This document shows, piece by piece, positions 27,083 to 35,281 of a stretch of DNA of 64,000 nt. Under the pieces are notes generated by a model. That model did no database searches, was not told where the DNA came from, and saw nothing but the letters and a program-made list of their open reading frames with translations. Each line of letters opens with the position of its first letter. Within the stretch, counting starts at the first letter, position 1. The DNA is from Actinopolymorpha pittospori (GTDB taxonomy: Bacteria; Actinomycetota; Actinomycetes; Propionibacteriales; Actinopolymorphaceae): assembly GCF_014873875.1 (NCBI RefSeq), contig NZ_JADBEM010000001.1:3720001-3784000 (forward strand), read 5' to 3'. Position numbers and translations under genes: made by a program.

Positions 27083-27107
27083 CGGGCACGGCCCGTCAGG
27101 CTTCACG
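27071..27107. terminator. Perfect 17-bp inverted repeat between convergent genes
   Basis: Arms 27071-27087 and 27091-27107 are perfectly complementary with a 3-nt loop (ACG). No T-tract follows. Placed between the convergent dehydrogenase and phoX genes, it probably works as a bidirectional terminator. The frameshifted dehydrogenase frame reads into it, whereas the restored frame stops before it. Confidence 0.75.
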
Positions 27108-27151
27108 ATCGAGATCATGATCACCCGAAGGTGGTCATGGGGTGGGGACCG

Positions 27152-29203
27152 TCAGTCCTTCCAGACGCAGGCGACCGCGGGCCGCGGCTGGTCGCCGAAG
27201 GGCCAGTGCGACTTCGGGGTCTCCGGAGTCCCACCGTCGAGCTCACCCGGGTGCTGGACCGCGACGAAGACTGTGCGCTGGTCCTCACTCACCAGCGGAC
27301 CGCAGGTCTCCGCGCCGATCGGCACCGTCAGGAACTGCTTGACGTGGCCACGCTCCGGCCCGCGGGTCGCCGTGGCGAACAGGCCGTCGTTGGAGCCGAG
27401 CGCGTTTCCGTCGGTGGAGATCCAGAGGTTCCCGCTGCCGTCGAAGGCCACGTTGTCCGGGCAGGAGATCGGGCTGACCTTGGACTTGTCGTACCCACCG
27501 AAGTAGGTGCTCGGGTCCTCGGGGTCGCCGCAGACGAGGAAGAGCCGCCACGTGAACGTCCGGGCTGCCGCGTCCTGGTGTTCCTCGTCGAACTCCACGA
27601 TGTGACCGTGCTTGTTGGTCGCCCGCGGGTTGGCCTCGTCGACCTGGGCGGCGGTCCGGCTGTCGTTGTTGGTGCAGGCCATGTAGACAGACCCGGTCAC
27701 CGGGTTGCGCTCGACGTCCTCGGGCCGGTCCATCTTGGTCGGGCCCATCTTGTCGGCGGCGAGCCGGGTGTTGATGAGGACCTCCGCGACCGACATGCCG
27801 GGAACGAAGGACTCCTTGTCGGTGCAGAGCTTGATCCACTCGCCCGTGCCGTCGTACTGGCCGTCGTCGCTGCCGTCACCGGTGAACTTCGCGACGTACA
27901 GCGTGCCGTGGTCCAGCAGGTCCATGTTGTGCCGGTGGGCCGCGGCGGAGTTGCCCTTGCGCTGACGGTCGGTGGAGACGAACTTGTAGAGGTAGTCGAA
28001 CTTCTCGTCGTCACCGAGGTAGACGACCGCGCGTCCGTCCTTGGCGATCGTGACCGTCGCGCCCTCGTGCTTGAACCGGCCGAGCATGGTGCGCTTGCGG
28101 GGCACGGCGTCGGGGTCGTGCGGGTCGATCTCGACGACCCAGCCGAACCGGTTGGCCTCGTTCGGGTGCTTCGCGAGGTCGAACCGCTCGTCTACCCGGC
28201 TCCAGAACTTCCCGGAGTTCGCCGCGATCGGCAGGCCGTAGCGCTTGAAGGCGTCGACGTAGGCGGGGTCGACCGGTGCGGAGGCCTCGAAGTACTGGTT
28301 GATGTTCTCCTCGCCGTGCAGCGTCGTACCCCACGGGGTGACGCCACCGGAGCAGTTGTTGAGCGTGCCGAGGACGCGCCGGCCCGAGGGGTCCGCCTTG
28401 GTCTTCAGCAGGGCGTGCCCGGCGGCCGGTCCGGTGACGAGGAACGGCGTGGTGGCGGTGAAGCGGCGGTTGAAGGGGCGACGGCCCGACCGCGCGAGCC
28501 GCCAGCGTCCGGTCCGCCCGACCCGCTCGATCTCCACCACGGACATGCCGTGGGCGGCCATCGCGATCCTGAGCTGCTCGATCGGGGCGCCGGCGCCGTC
28601 CTTCCAGCCGCGGAACATCAGGATCTCGTCGGTGTACTCATGGTTGATGACCATGAGCGCGCGCTCCGAGCCGCGCGGGCCACGTCCCAGCGGGAGCACC
28701 ATGAGGTAGTCGTTGTTGTAGCCGAACTGCTTGGACTGCGCGTGGGCGGTCTGCCGCTCGAAGTCGAACCTCGGGGCGTCGGGCGTCACCGGGTCGCCCC
28801 ACGCGGCCACGACGGCCTGGTGGTAGCCCTTCGGGACGGAGAGTTGGTCCAGCTTGTTCGGCGCGACGGGAGTGAAGTCGAGCGAGTCGACCCCACCGTG
28901 GTGCCCGCGACCATGGGACGGCTTGGAGGGGCCGTGCGCCGTCGGGAGCTTCGGCATGCCGGCCATCGACGACGCGGCCGCCGGGGTCGGGGCCAGGGCG
29001 GCGCCCGCGCTCAGCAGGAGTGCGCCGGCCGCACTGCCCTTGATGACGGAACGACGTGACAGCGCTGCCGTCACGACGTCACCGAAGTACTCGTTGTCGG
29101 TCGGGTTCGGCACCGGGTGGTCGCAGGCGCTCCCGCAGCGGAAAGTGCAGGTCATCCGGCTTCGCGTGCCGTGGCGCGGAAGGAGGGGCAGAAGGCGATT
29201 CAT
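27152..29203 (-). CDS. phoX: PhoX-type alkaline phosphatase, Tat-exported
   Basis: Ca/Fe-dependent secreted phosphatase of the PhoX (DUF839) family, 683 aa, releasing phosphate from organic monoesters. The start at 29203 gives the family N-terminus MNRLLPLLPRHGTRS, with CRCG/ACDHP-like Cys and then the twin-arginine signal SRRSVIK (residues 49-55) and a hydrophobic stretch ending in AAA. Conserved segments include NHEYTDE, GEENINQYF, GWVVEIDP, VYLGDDEKFDYLYKFVS, EFDEEHQDAA and CPDNVAFDGSGNLWI. Single gene, ending at the shared hairpin. Phosphate control is likely from the family; a weak PHO-box-like sequence lies upstream. Confidence 0.92.
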   Translation of the reverse strand: MNRLLPLLPRHGTRSRMTCTFRCGSACDHPVPNPTDNEYFGDVVTAALSRRSVIKGSAAGALLLSAGAALAPTPAAASSMAGMPKLPTAHGPSKPSHGRGHHGGVDSLDFTPVAPNKLDQLSVPKGYHQAVVAAWGDPVTPDAPRFDFERQTAHAQSKQFGYNNDYLMVLPLGRGPRGSERALMVINHEYTDEILMFRGWKDGAGAPIEQLRIAMAAHGMSVVEIERVGRTGRWRLARSGRRPFNRRFTATTPFLVTGPAAGHALLKTKADPSGRRVLGTLNNCSGGVTPWGTTLHGEENINQYFEASAPVDPAYVDAFKRYGLPIAANSGKFWSRVDERFDLAKHPNEANRFGWVVEIDPHDPDAVPRKRTMLGRFKHEGATVTIAKDGRAVVYLGDDEKFDYLYKFVSTDRQRKGNSAAAHRHNMDLLDHGTLYVAKFTGDGSDDGQYDGTGEWIKLCTDKESFVPGMSVAEVLINTRLAADKMGPTKMDRPEDVERNPVTGSVYMACTNNDSRTAAQVDEANPRATNKHGHIVEFDEEHQDAAARTFTWRLFLVCGDPEDPSTYFGGYDKSKVSPISCPDNVAFDGSGNLWISTDGNALGSNDGLFATATRGPERGHVKQFLTVPIGAETCGPLVSEDQRTVFVAVQHPGELDGGTPETPKSHWPFGDQPRPAVACVWKD

Positions 29204-29295
29204 CGTCGGAGCGCTCCATGTCCACACGGAAGGTCAGAAAGGTCGGGGCAGCACTGGCTGTGACGCTAGGTGGCCAGTGCGGCCGGACCGCGACC

Positions 29296-29317
29296 CAAAT
29301 CTGAACGGATGGTGACG
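29296..29317 (-). promoter_or_regulatory. Weak PHO-box-like direct repeat upstream of phoX
   Basis: On the minus strand two adjacent 11-mers, CGTCACCATCC and GTTCAGATTTG, each match 5 of 7 core positions of the actinomycete PHO box (GTTCACC). They lie about 93 nt before the phoX start. A TAGCGT -10-like hexamer lies between. Suggestive only. Confidence 0.3.
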
Positions 29318-29502
29318 GCAGTGGAGCCGCTCAGCATCGCCAAGCCGTCGGATCACTAAAAGAAACCTGGGAGAACCCGATCCGTGATGGCAGCGGCCTG
29401 TCGGAGCGTGACGGGCGTCGGGACCGGCGTCCAGCCCGAAACGCCCCACGCCGCCCGACCCCGGGGGCTGCGCTTCCCCCTCACGATGAGGAAGATACGA
29501 CC

Positions 29503-30291
29503 GTGGACTCTGCGCTCGAGATCGCGACCCGCATCGCCAGTGCCTACCGGCGCATCGACGGGCTCGCCTTCGCGTACGGGCAGGGCCCGGTGGTCGCGGG
29601 GTTCACCCACGACTCCGACCTGGACATCATCGTCGTCTGGGACGGCACCGCTCCGCCGAAGAACCGTTCCGTCGCCATCAAGGCGCTGCACAACGGACCG
29701 GGCAAGCCGATCCAGTACGACTACCCGAGCTTCGCCCTCGACCGGTTCTGGGTGAACGGAACGCAGGTCGAGATCTCCCACAAGACCTTCGACACGTTCC
29801 AGGGTTGGGTCCGCGACATCCGGTCCGGTTGGGGCTGGGAGGACACCGACACCTCGATGGCGTTGTACTCCGTCGCCGGCTTCGCCTACGGGCGGGTGTT
29901 CGCCGACGACGGTCGCGCCGTCGCCGCGCGGACGGATCTGACGTCCTTCCCGCGGCTGCTGATCGAGCGGTCCCAGACCGTTCTCGCCGCCGAGTTGTCG
30001 TCGTACGGCCGCGACCTCGACGGGTGCGCCCGGCGTGGGGACGGGCTGCTCTTCCACGAGATCCTCGGCAAGGTGCTGCGGCACGCCCTGGTCGCGTGGT
30101 TCTCCGCCGAACACCGCTACTGCCCGCACCCCAAGTGGCTGCAGCACTGGATCGCGAGGTTCGGGATGGATCCGGGTATCGCCGGCCTGGAGCGGTCGCT
30201 GTGGGTGCCGGTCAACCTGGCCCGTCGGCGGGAGATCTTCCTCACCATGGCCGAGCGCATCCTGGCGCTCGGCCGGGACGAGAACGGCTGA
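29503..30291 (+). CDS. Nucleotidyltransferase-like protein, paralogue 1
   Basis: 262-residue cytosolic protein with a minimal nucleotidyltransferase core. GFTHDSDLDIIVVWD (residues 33-47) supplies the DxD metal pair Asp39/Asp41, although the usual Gly-Ser before it is reduced to Asp-Ser. A C-terminal helical region with LRHALVAWFSAEHRYCPHPKW and LARRREIFLTMAERIL follows and may bind substrate. DUF4037 and aminoglycoside adenylyltransferase-like folds are the nearest ideas; the substrate is unknown. GTG/ATG: I use GTG 29503, with GAGGAAG upstream. A paralogue lies at 31949-32761, with DUF427, zinc-ribbon and MOSC genes between. Confidence 0.75.
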   Translation: MDSALEIATRIASAYRRIDGLAFAYGQGPVVAGFTHDSDLDIIVVWDGTAPPKNRSVAIKALHNGPGKPIQYDYPSFALDRFWVNGTQVEISHKTFDTFQGWVRDIRSGWGWEDTDTSMALYSVAGFAYGRVFADDGRAVAARTDLTSFPRLLIERSQTVLAAELSSYGRDLDGCARRGDGLLFHEILGKVLRHALVAWFSAEHRYCPHPKWLQHWIARFGMDPGIAGLERSLWVPVNLARRREIFLTMAERILALGRDENG

Positions 30292-30351
30292 CCCCAGGGC
30301 TTGGTCACTCGCGGGGCGCCGTCGCCCGCGGGATGTGGTCGTGGGTGGTGG

Positions 30352-30717
30352 TCAGCCGCGGTCGGCGTCGACCACGGTGTCCACGGCGTCCTCGTAGAAC
30401 GACAGGTGGTCCCGGATCCCGACGACCTCGGGCAGCGGGTCAGGGTAGGCCCAGGCGACGTCGCGCCCGGCGCCGTCCCCGCTCCGGAAGGTCCAGTAGG
30501 ACGCGACTCCCTTGTACGGGCAGGTGGTGTGGGACTCCGTGGGGGCGAGCAGGTCGAAGTTGACGTCCTGCGCGGGAATGTAGAAACGATCGGCGAGCCC
30601 GGTCTCGGACACGATCAGCGGGTGCCGGGTCTCCGCGACAACCTGGCCGGACCGCACGATCCGGACATGCTGGGTGCCGGGTTCGGCGTCCACTCGGTGC
30701 TGTTCGGACGTGGTCAT
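30352..30717 (-). CDS. DUF427 domain protein
   Basis: Small cytosolic protein of 121 aa matching DUF427: RIVRSGQVVAET, the HPLIVSETGL-RFYIP segment, CPYKGVASYWTF (about residues 66-77) and AWAYPDPLPEV near the end. The family has a beta-tent fold and no settled biochemical function. ATG at 30717 preceded by GAGGAG. Convergent with the first nucleotidyltransferase-like gene. Confidence 0.9.
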   Translation of the reverse strand: MTTSEQHRVDAEPGTQHVRIVRSGQVVAETRHPLIVSETGLADRFYIPAQDVNFDLLAPTESHTTCPYKGVASYWTFRSGDGAGRDVAWAYPDPLPEVVGIRDHLSFYEDAVDTVVDADRG

Positions 30718-31028
30718 GAGGATCTCCTCGCTGCCGGTGGCGGTGACAGTTCTTCAACCTACGTCGGCGCCGGAGTATGCCGCGGCCGGCCGCCGGACCG
30801 GAAGATCGACGTCGTTCCGTCACGAATGACAGGTTGGCCGAGGCCGCTAACGGGGTACTACGAAACTGCCGCCCGGGCCGAAGGTCCATTTCCGTCCATG
30901 CCAGCCAGCTCGACCTCGGCCCGGGTGGCCTCGCCGTCGACGCGGCTCAGGTCGAGGCGAGCGAGCGGTGCCGGCCGACCCGCGTTCGGAGTCGGCGCCC
31001 GGTGCTTTGGACAGGTAGGAGGTGTGGA
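30718..31028. other. Intergenic region between DUF427 and the small zinc-ribbon gene
   Basis: 311 bp between divergent genes. It ends in a strong TAGGAGGTG ribosome site (about 31016-31024) for the zinc-ribbon gene and starts with GAGGAG for DUF427. No convincing promoter pair, repeat or RNA gene is seen. Confidence 0.5.
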
Positions 31029-31295
31029 GTGAACGGCTCGGACCTGGGACTGCTGTTCCTCGCTGTGGCGGCCCTGGTGGCGATCTACCTGGGGTCGTGC
31101 CTCGTCCACCCCTACCAGGACTGCCCCAGCTGCAAAGGGACGTCCAAACACCGAGGCTCGGTGATGGGCGGGCTCCGTCTGTGCCAGCGCTGCAACGGCA
31201 CCGGGCGGATCCGCAGGGCCGGGTCGATCCTGCTCGGACGCGGCAACCGAACCGTGCGTGGCAACCGAATCCCTCCCCGCACCCCCCGACGGTGA
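31029..31295 (+). CDS. Small membrane-anchored zinc-ribbon-like protein
   Basis: 88-residue hypothetical protein. One N-terminal helix (LGLLFLAVAALVAIYLGSCL, about residues 6-25) is followed by two CxxC knuckles, CPSCKGTSKHRG (about 33-44) and CQRCNGTGRIRR (about 53-64). Each knuckle resembles a DnaJ-type CxxCxGxG half-site, and the two could bind one zinc. The tail is Arg-rich with a short repeat (GNRTVRGNRI). GTG 31029 follows a near-perfect AGGAGG at 5-6 nt. The cytoplasmic face is likely for the Cys region. I do not know a function; similar short proteins occur in actinomycetes. Confidence 0.78.
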   Translation: MNGSDLGLLFLAVAALVAIYLGSCLVHPYQDCPSCKGTSKHRGSVMGGLRLCQRCNGTGRIRRAGSILLGRGNRTVRGNRIPPRTPRR

Positions 31296-31309
31296 GCCTG
31301 CGGCCTGGC

Positions 31310-31852
31310 TCAGACGGGTTCGAGTGGGCGGTACGGCGGATCGGGAAGCTCGACCTCGATCGGGTCACCCGTACGGATCTCGCCGTCGGCCAGCACGATG
31401 CCCATGACGCCGGCCTTGCGGACGACCGAACCGTCCTCGGCGCGCCCGAGCACCTTGTTGAGCAGGCCCGACTGGAAGCCGTTGATCTGTTGGCAGGGGT
31501 TACGCAGTCCGGTCACCTTCACCTTCGCCGTCCCGCCGAACGTGAGCACGGCACCTGTCGGCAGCCCGAGCAGGTCGATGCCCTCGGTCGTGACGTTCTC
31601 CCCGAGCTCACCCGGCGCGACCTCGTAACCGGCGTCGCGTAGGTCCGCGTGCAGCTCACTGTGGATCAGGTGCACCTGCCGGAGGTTGGGCTGGCTCGGA
31701 TCGCGCGCCACCCGGGACCGGTGTTTGACGGTGGTGCCCAGGTGCGCGTCGCCCTCGACGCCGAGGCCGGTGAGGAGCCGGATGGTCTCCTGGTTGGGCT
31801 TGCTGAAGCTGTGCGTCCCGCTTCGACTCACTGCCACGACCCGTGCCGCCAT
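31310..31852 (-). CDS. MOSC domain protein
   Basis: 180-aa stand-alone MOSC (molybdenum cofactor sulfurase C-terminal) domain. Typical elements are GLGVEGDAHLGTTVKHRS (about residues 29-46), VHLIHSEL, ELGENVTTEGIDLLGLPTG (about 82-100) and the Cys-containing RNPCQQINGFQ (about 117-127), whose Cys is the family's predicted sulfur carrier or Mo ligand. Such proteins bind pyranopterin cofactor or handle thiols. ATG 31852. Convergent with the zinc-ribbon gene, 14 nt apart. The MobA/MocA-like gene about 6 kb away is a possible functional partner. Confidence 0.9.
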   Translation of the reverse strand: MAARVVAVSRSGTHSFSKPNQETIRLLTGLGVEGDAHLGTTVKHRSRVARDPSQPNLRQVHLIHSELHADLRDAGYEVAPGELGENVTTEGIDLLGLPTGAVLTFGGTAKVKVTGLRNPCQQINGFQSGLLNKVLGRAEDGSVVRKAGVMGIVLADGEIRTGDPIEVELPDPPYRPLEPV

Positions 31853-31948
31853 CGGAGGCCGCTCCCTTCACCCGTGGCCCCGGTCGGCGCCGATCTCGTC
31901 CCGATATGGGAGGTGCGCTCGCCCGGGGCGGACCGTCAGGATACCTGC

Positions 31949-32761
31949 GTGGACACCACGCCCCGGGTCGCTCGCCAGGTCATCCCCGCCTACCGCGAGC
32001 TCGGCGGGCTGGTGTTCGGTTACCGCCAGGCCGACATGCTCACCGGAGACGGCACCGCCCGCGTCGACCTCGTCCTGGTCTGGGATCGCGCGGAGCTACC
32101 GGCGGCGACCGCCCGTCCGTGGTCGGTCCTGGCGGGCGGCGAGGGTACGCCGGTCAGCATCCACCGGCCCGGTCTGGTCCTCGACCGGTTCGACCTCGGC
32201 GGTGTCCGGGTGGACGTCACCCACCGGCGCCGGAGCGTCTTCGAGGGCTGGCTTCGCGACGTACGGTCCGGACGTGGATGGGAGGGTGCGGCGACCCCGA
32301 TGCCGCTGCACGCCGTCGCGGGCTTCGCCTACGGCGTACTCCTCGAGGACCCCGAGGGTGCCGGCGCCGCCTACCGCGGCTGCCTCGCGACGTTCCCGCC
32401 GGCGTTGGTGGAGCGGTCGCGGGAGGTGCTGGCGGCGGAGGTCGCGGCCCACGACGCACACCTCGAACGCTGCGCGCGTCAGGGTGACGGCTGGCTCTTC
32501 CACGAGCTGCTCAGCCCGGTCCTGCGGCATGCGCTGGTGGCGTGGTTCGCGGCCGAGCATCGGTACTGTCCACACCCGCGGTCGCTGCACCAGTGGGTGG
32601 CCCGCTTCGCGATGAACCCGTCGATCGCGGCCCTCGAACGCGGCATGTGGGCACCGCCCGTCAGTCTGGCTCGGCGACGGGAACTGTTCTTGACGATGGT
32701 GGAACGGATTCTCGCGTTCCCGCCGCCCGCCGCCGGTGCTGACGTACGCCGTCCCAGGTGA
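31949..32761 (+). CDS. Nucleotidyltransferase-like protein, paralogue 2 (degenerate active site)
   Basis: 270-residue homologue of the product of 29503-30291. It aligns along the whole length: WLRDVRSGRGWE versus WVRDIRSGWGWE, LRHALVAWFAAEHRYCPHP versus LRHALVAWFSAEHRYCPHP, and LARRRELFLTMVERIL versus LARRREIFLTMAERIL. The active-site block differs. At the DxD position it has Arg38-Val-Asp40, so the first metal-binding Asp is lost. It may be a non-catalytic partner or substrate-binding form. GTG 31949 chosen because it aligns with the paralogue's start. The last 101 nt overlap the convergent rarD gene. Confidence 0.75.
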   Translation: MDTTPRVARQVIPAYRELGGLVFGYRQADMLTGDGTARVDLVLVWDRAELPAATARPWSVLAGGEGTPVSIHRPGLVLDRFDLGGVRVDVTHRRRSVFEGWLRDVRSGRGWEGAATPMPLHAVAGFAYGVLLEDPEGAGAAYRGCLATFPPALVERSREVLAAEVAAHDAHLERCARQGDGWLFHELLSPVLRHALVAWFAAEHRYCPHPRSLHQWVARFAMNPSIAALERGMWAPPVSLARRRELFLTMVERILAFPPPAAGADVRRPR

Positions 32762-33602
32762 AGACGATCAGCGCGAGCCACACGAACCCGAACCCGAGTA
32801 GTCGGTGTGCCGGCATGGGTTCGTGGAGGGCGAGGACGCCGAGCAGGAACTGCAGCGTGGGCGAGAGGTACTGCAGGATGCCGAGCATCGTCAGGGACAC
32901 CCGACGCGCCGCTCCCGCGAACAGCAGCAGCGGGATGGCGGTCACCACGCCGGCCCCGGCGATCAGGACGACCTGGAGCGGGCCGTGATGCCCGAACGCC
33001 GCGGTGCCGCTGAACTGCAGCCACACCAGGTAGCCGAGGGCGAGCGGGGTCGCCACCGACGTCTCCACCATCAGTCCCTCGACCGGTGCGACGCCCGCCT
33101 TCTTCTTGCAGAACGCGTACGCCGTGAAGGTGACCGCGAGGGTGAGCGCCACCCACGGCGGTCGCCCGTGGTCGACGGTGAGGATGACGACCGCGACGGT
33201 CGCGATCCCCACCGCGAACCACTGGACGCGGTTGAGGCGTTCGCCGAGCAGGAGGACGCCGACCAGCACCGTCACCAACGGGTTGATGTAGTACCCGAGA
33301 GCGGTCTCCACGACCTGGCCGTGGTTGACGGCCCAGATGTAGGTGCCCCAGTTGACGGTGATGATGAGGCCGGCGGCGGCGACGTAGGCGAGGCTGACCG
33401 GCCGTTGCCGGAGGCGGGACCACCATCCCGGTCGGGGCCGTGCCCGCAGGACGGCCGCGGCGAAGACGAGGGACCACACGATCCGGTGCGCGAGGATCTC
33501 CAGGGCGCCGGCGGGTTGGAGCAGTGGCCAGTAGAGCGGAAAGAGTCCCCAGGCCGCGTAGGCGGAGGCGCCGAAGATCAGTCCCCGGCGCTGCTCTTCC
33601 AC
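32661..33602 (-). CDS. rarD: RarD family EamA transporter
   Basis: Ten-helix inner-membrane carrier of the drug/metabolite superfamily, 313 aa. RarD marks are GLIFGASAYAAWGLFPLYWP, ILAHRIVWS, GTYIWAVNHGQVVETALGYYINPLV and YLSPTLQFLLGVLALHEP. The substrate is unknown; the family was named for chloramphenicol sensitivity but is better seen as an amino-acid or metabolite exporter. ATG 33602. The last 30 or so residues are a non-conserved Arg/Ser/Pro tail that runs into the 3' end of the convergent nucleotidyltransferase-like gene, suggesting loss of an earlier stop. Confidence 0.9.
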   Translation of the reverse strand: MEEQRRGLIFGASAYAAWGLFPLYWPLLQPAGALEILAHRIVWSLVFAAAVLRARPRPGWWSRLRQRPVSLAYVAAAGLIITVNWGTYIWAVNHGQVVETALGYYINPLVTVLVGVLLLGERLNRVQWFAVGIATVAVVILTVDHGRPPWVALTLAVTFTAYAFCKKKAGVAPVEGLMVETSVATPLALGYLVWLQFSGTAAFGHHGPLQVVLIAGAGVVTAIPLLLFAGAARRVSLTMLGILQYLSPTLQFLLGVLALHEPMPAHRLLGFGFVWLALIVFTWDGVRQHRRRAAGTRESVPPSSRTVPVAEPD

Positions 33603-33639
33603 GGGACGTAGCGTACGGATCAGATGATGATCAGACGAA

Positions 33640-34551
33640 TCAGGGGTGCGCTGCTCGCGCGGCCTCGATCTTCGCCGCGCCCGTCACCTTCAACCAGGTG
33701 GCGAAGTCCAGTAGGCCCGGATGCAGCGTCCGCAGCGCCGCGATGTCGGGGACGCCGGCCGCGCCGGAGTTCAGGTACTCATAGGACCGGGCGAAGTTCG
33801 CTCCCCGCGCGCGTATGACGTCCATGGGAACCCGCACGTAACGCGTCGGCCGGCCGGTCGCCAGGGTGACGGCGGCGGCGATCTCGGGTGGGGTGAGGGC
33901 GTCGCCGGCGAGTTCGAGTGCCCGCCCGCGGAAGCGGTCCGGGTCGGCGAAGGCGAGGGCCGCGACCGCGCCGATGTCGTCGAGTGCGATCAGAGCCTGC
34001 CGTACGTCCGGGGCGATGGCGGTCGCCAACGTACCGTCGTGCACTCCCTGTCCGGGGACCGTCGTCGTGTAGTTCTCCATGAACGACGAGGAACGCAGGA
34101 TGGTCGCGGACAGGCCCGACCCGCGCAGGTGCTCCTCGATCGCCCACTTGTTGTCGGAGTTGCGGAGGCCGACCCGCTGCTGGGCGCCGAAGCCGGACGC
34201 GTAGACGACATGACCGACGCCGCTCGCGCCGGCCGCGTCGACGACGTTCGTTCCCCACCGGATCTCCGTCTGCCAGTCGAAGTCGGCCGGCAGCCCGGGC
34301 AGACCCGGAGTGGGCTGGACGCTGAAGACACCGAACACGCCCCGCATGGCGGCTTCGAGCGAGCCGCGGTCGTTCATGTCGCCCGCGACGACCGTGGCGC
34401 CCGCCCGCGCGAGTGCCTGCGCGGCTGGACTGTCGACCGTCCGGGTCAGGGCGCGCACCGGCCAACCGTCGGCGAGCAGACGGGCGGCGGTCGCGCCACC
34501 CTGCTGGCCGGTGGCGCCGGTCACGAGGATGGGCTGGTCTTTCGAAGTCAT
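33640..34551 (-). CDS. NmrA-like NAD(P)-binding protein
   Basis: Atypical short-chain dehydrogenase of the NmrA/HSCARG-like group, 303 aa. A Rossmann motif VTGATGQQGGATAARLL (about residues 10-26) leads it, followed by ALTR (adenine-phosphate contact) and GDMNDRGSLEAAM. The catalytic Tyr/Lys pair is not clear. Such proteins act as redox-sensing regulators or quinone/NAD(P)H reductases. ATG 34551 is preferred over the GTG 6 nt upstream because GTGAGG then has proper spacing. Divergent from a TetR regulator that probably controls it. Confidence 0.88.
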   Translation of the reverse strand: MTSKDQPILVTGATGQQGGATAARLLADGWPVRALTRTVDSPAAQALARAGATVVAGDMNDRGSLEAAMRGVFGVFSVQPTPGLPGLPADFDWQTEIRWGTNVVDAAGASGVGHVVYASGFGAQQRVGLRNSDNKWAIEEHLRGSGLSATILRSSSFMENYTTTVPGQGVHDGTLATAIAPDVRQALIALDDIGAVAALAFADPDRFRGRALELAGDALTPPEIAAAVTLATGRPTRYVRVPMDVIRARGANFARSYEYLNSGAAGVPDIAALRTLHPGLLDFATWLKVTGAAKIEAARAAHP

Positions 34552-34585
34552 GTACACCTCACGGGCCTAGAATCGGAACGATGAA

Positions 34586-34621
34586 CCCGGTTAGACAATA
34601 CGGAACGACCGCCCCGGTTAG
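34586..34621. promoter_or_regulatory. Direct repeats in the NmrA/TetR divergent promoter
   Basis: CCCGGTTAG occurs at 34586-34594 and again at 34613-34621, 27 bp apart, within the 97 bp between divergent nmrA-like and tetR genes. TetR proteins usually bind palindromes, so these direct repeats could be operator half-sites or the remains of a duplication. Confidence 0.35.
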
Positions 34622-34648
34622 CAACCAGGGGTGGGAGGAGGTCGTGCG

Positions 34649-35272
34649 GTGAAAGGTCCCAGTCGCCAGGTCGAACACAAGCGCGGCAGCACCACGTTGC
34701 GGGCCGACGCACGGCGGAACCGGGCAAGCGTCCTGGCGGCGGCCGAGGAGGCCTTCGCCGCCGAGGGACTCGCGGTGCCTCTCGACGAGATCGCCCGTCG
34801 CGCCGGAGTCGGTGCCGGGACGGTGTATCGCCACTTCCCGACCAAGGAGGCGCTCTTCGAGACTGTGGTGAGCGAGCGTCTCGCGCAGCTGGGCGAGGAC
34901 GCGAAGGGCTACGCGGAGGCCGACGACCCCGGTGCGGCCTTCTTCGCCCTCTTCGCGGAGGTCGTCGAGCGGGCGAGGTTGAACAGGGCGCTCTGCGAGG
35001 CGCTCGAGGCCAGCACGGGCGTGGGCTTCACAGGTGGCTCACGTGCCCGCCGGGAGTTCCAGGACGTGTTCGGGGAGCTGCTCGGGCGGGCACAACGTGC
35101 CGGCGCAGTTCGCCGCGACGTCGACATCGAGACGGTGCAGGCGCTGCTCCGGGGCTGCGTGAGCATGGAGGCGCAGCGGCAGCGGCAGGGGAGTGCTGGG
35201 CAGGTCGTCGCGATCGTGTGCGACGGACTCCGTCCGGACCGGGCGACGTCCCGGTCCGGACCACAGTCCTAA
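34649..35272 (+). CDS. TetR family transcriptional regulator
   Basis: 207-aa repressor. The N-terminal helix-turn-helix reads LDEIARRAGVGAGTVYRHFPTKEALFETVV (conserved core VGAGTVYRHFPTKEALF, about residues 50-66). The C-terminal domain has the look of TetR_C groups that sense small organic ligands. GTG 34649 has GGAGGAG 8 nt upstream, better than the GTG at 34631. Divergent from the NmrA-like gene, the likely target. A hairpin follows the stop. Confidence 0.9.
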   Translation: MKGPSRQVEHKRGSTTLRADARRNRASVLAAAEEAFAAEGLAVPLDEIARRAGVGAGTVYRHFPTKEALFETVVSERLAQLGEDAKGYAEADDPGAAFFALFAEVVERARLNRALCEALEASTGVGFTGGSRARREFQDVFGELLGRAQRAGAVRRDVDIETVQALLRGCVSMEAQRQRQGSAGQVVAIVCDGLRPDRATSRSGPQS

Positions 35273-35281
35273 CCCCGCCTT

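Noticed and set aside
27071..27107. Perfect 17-bp inverted repeat as an insertion or recombination site
   Set aside because: No recombinase, target duplication or second copy in the window; its place between converging stops is explained by termination.
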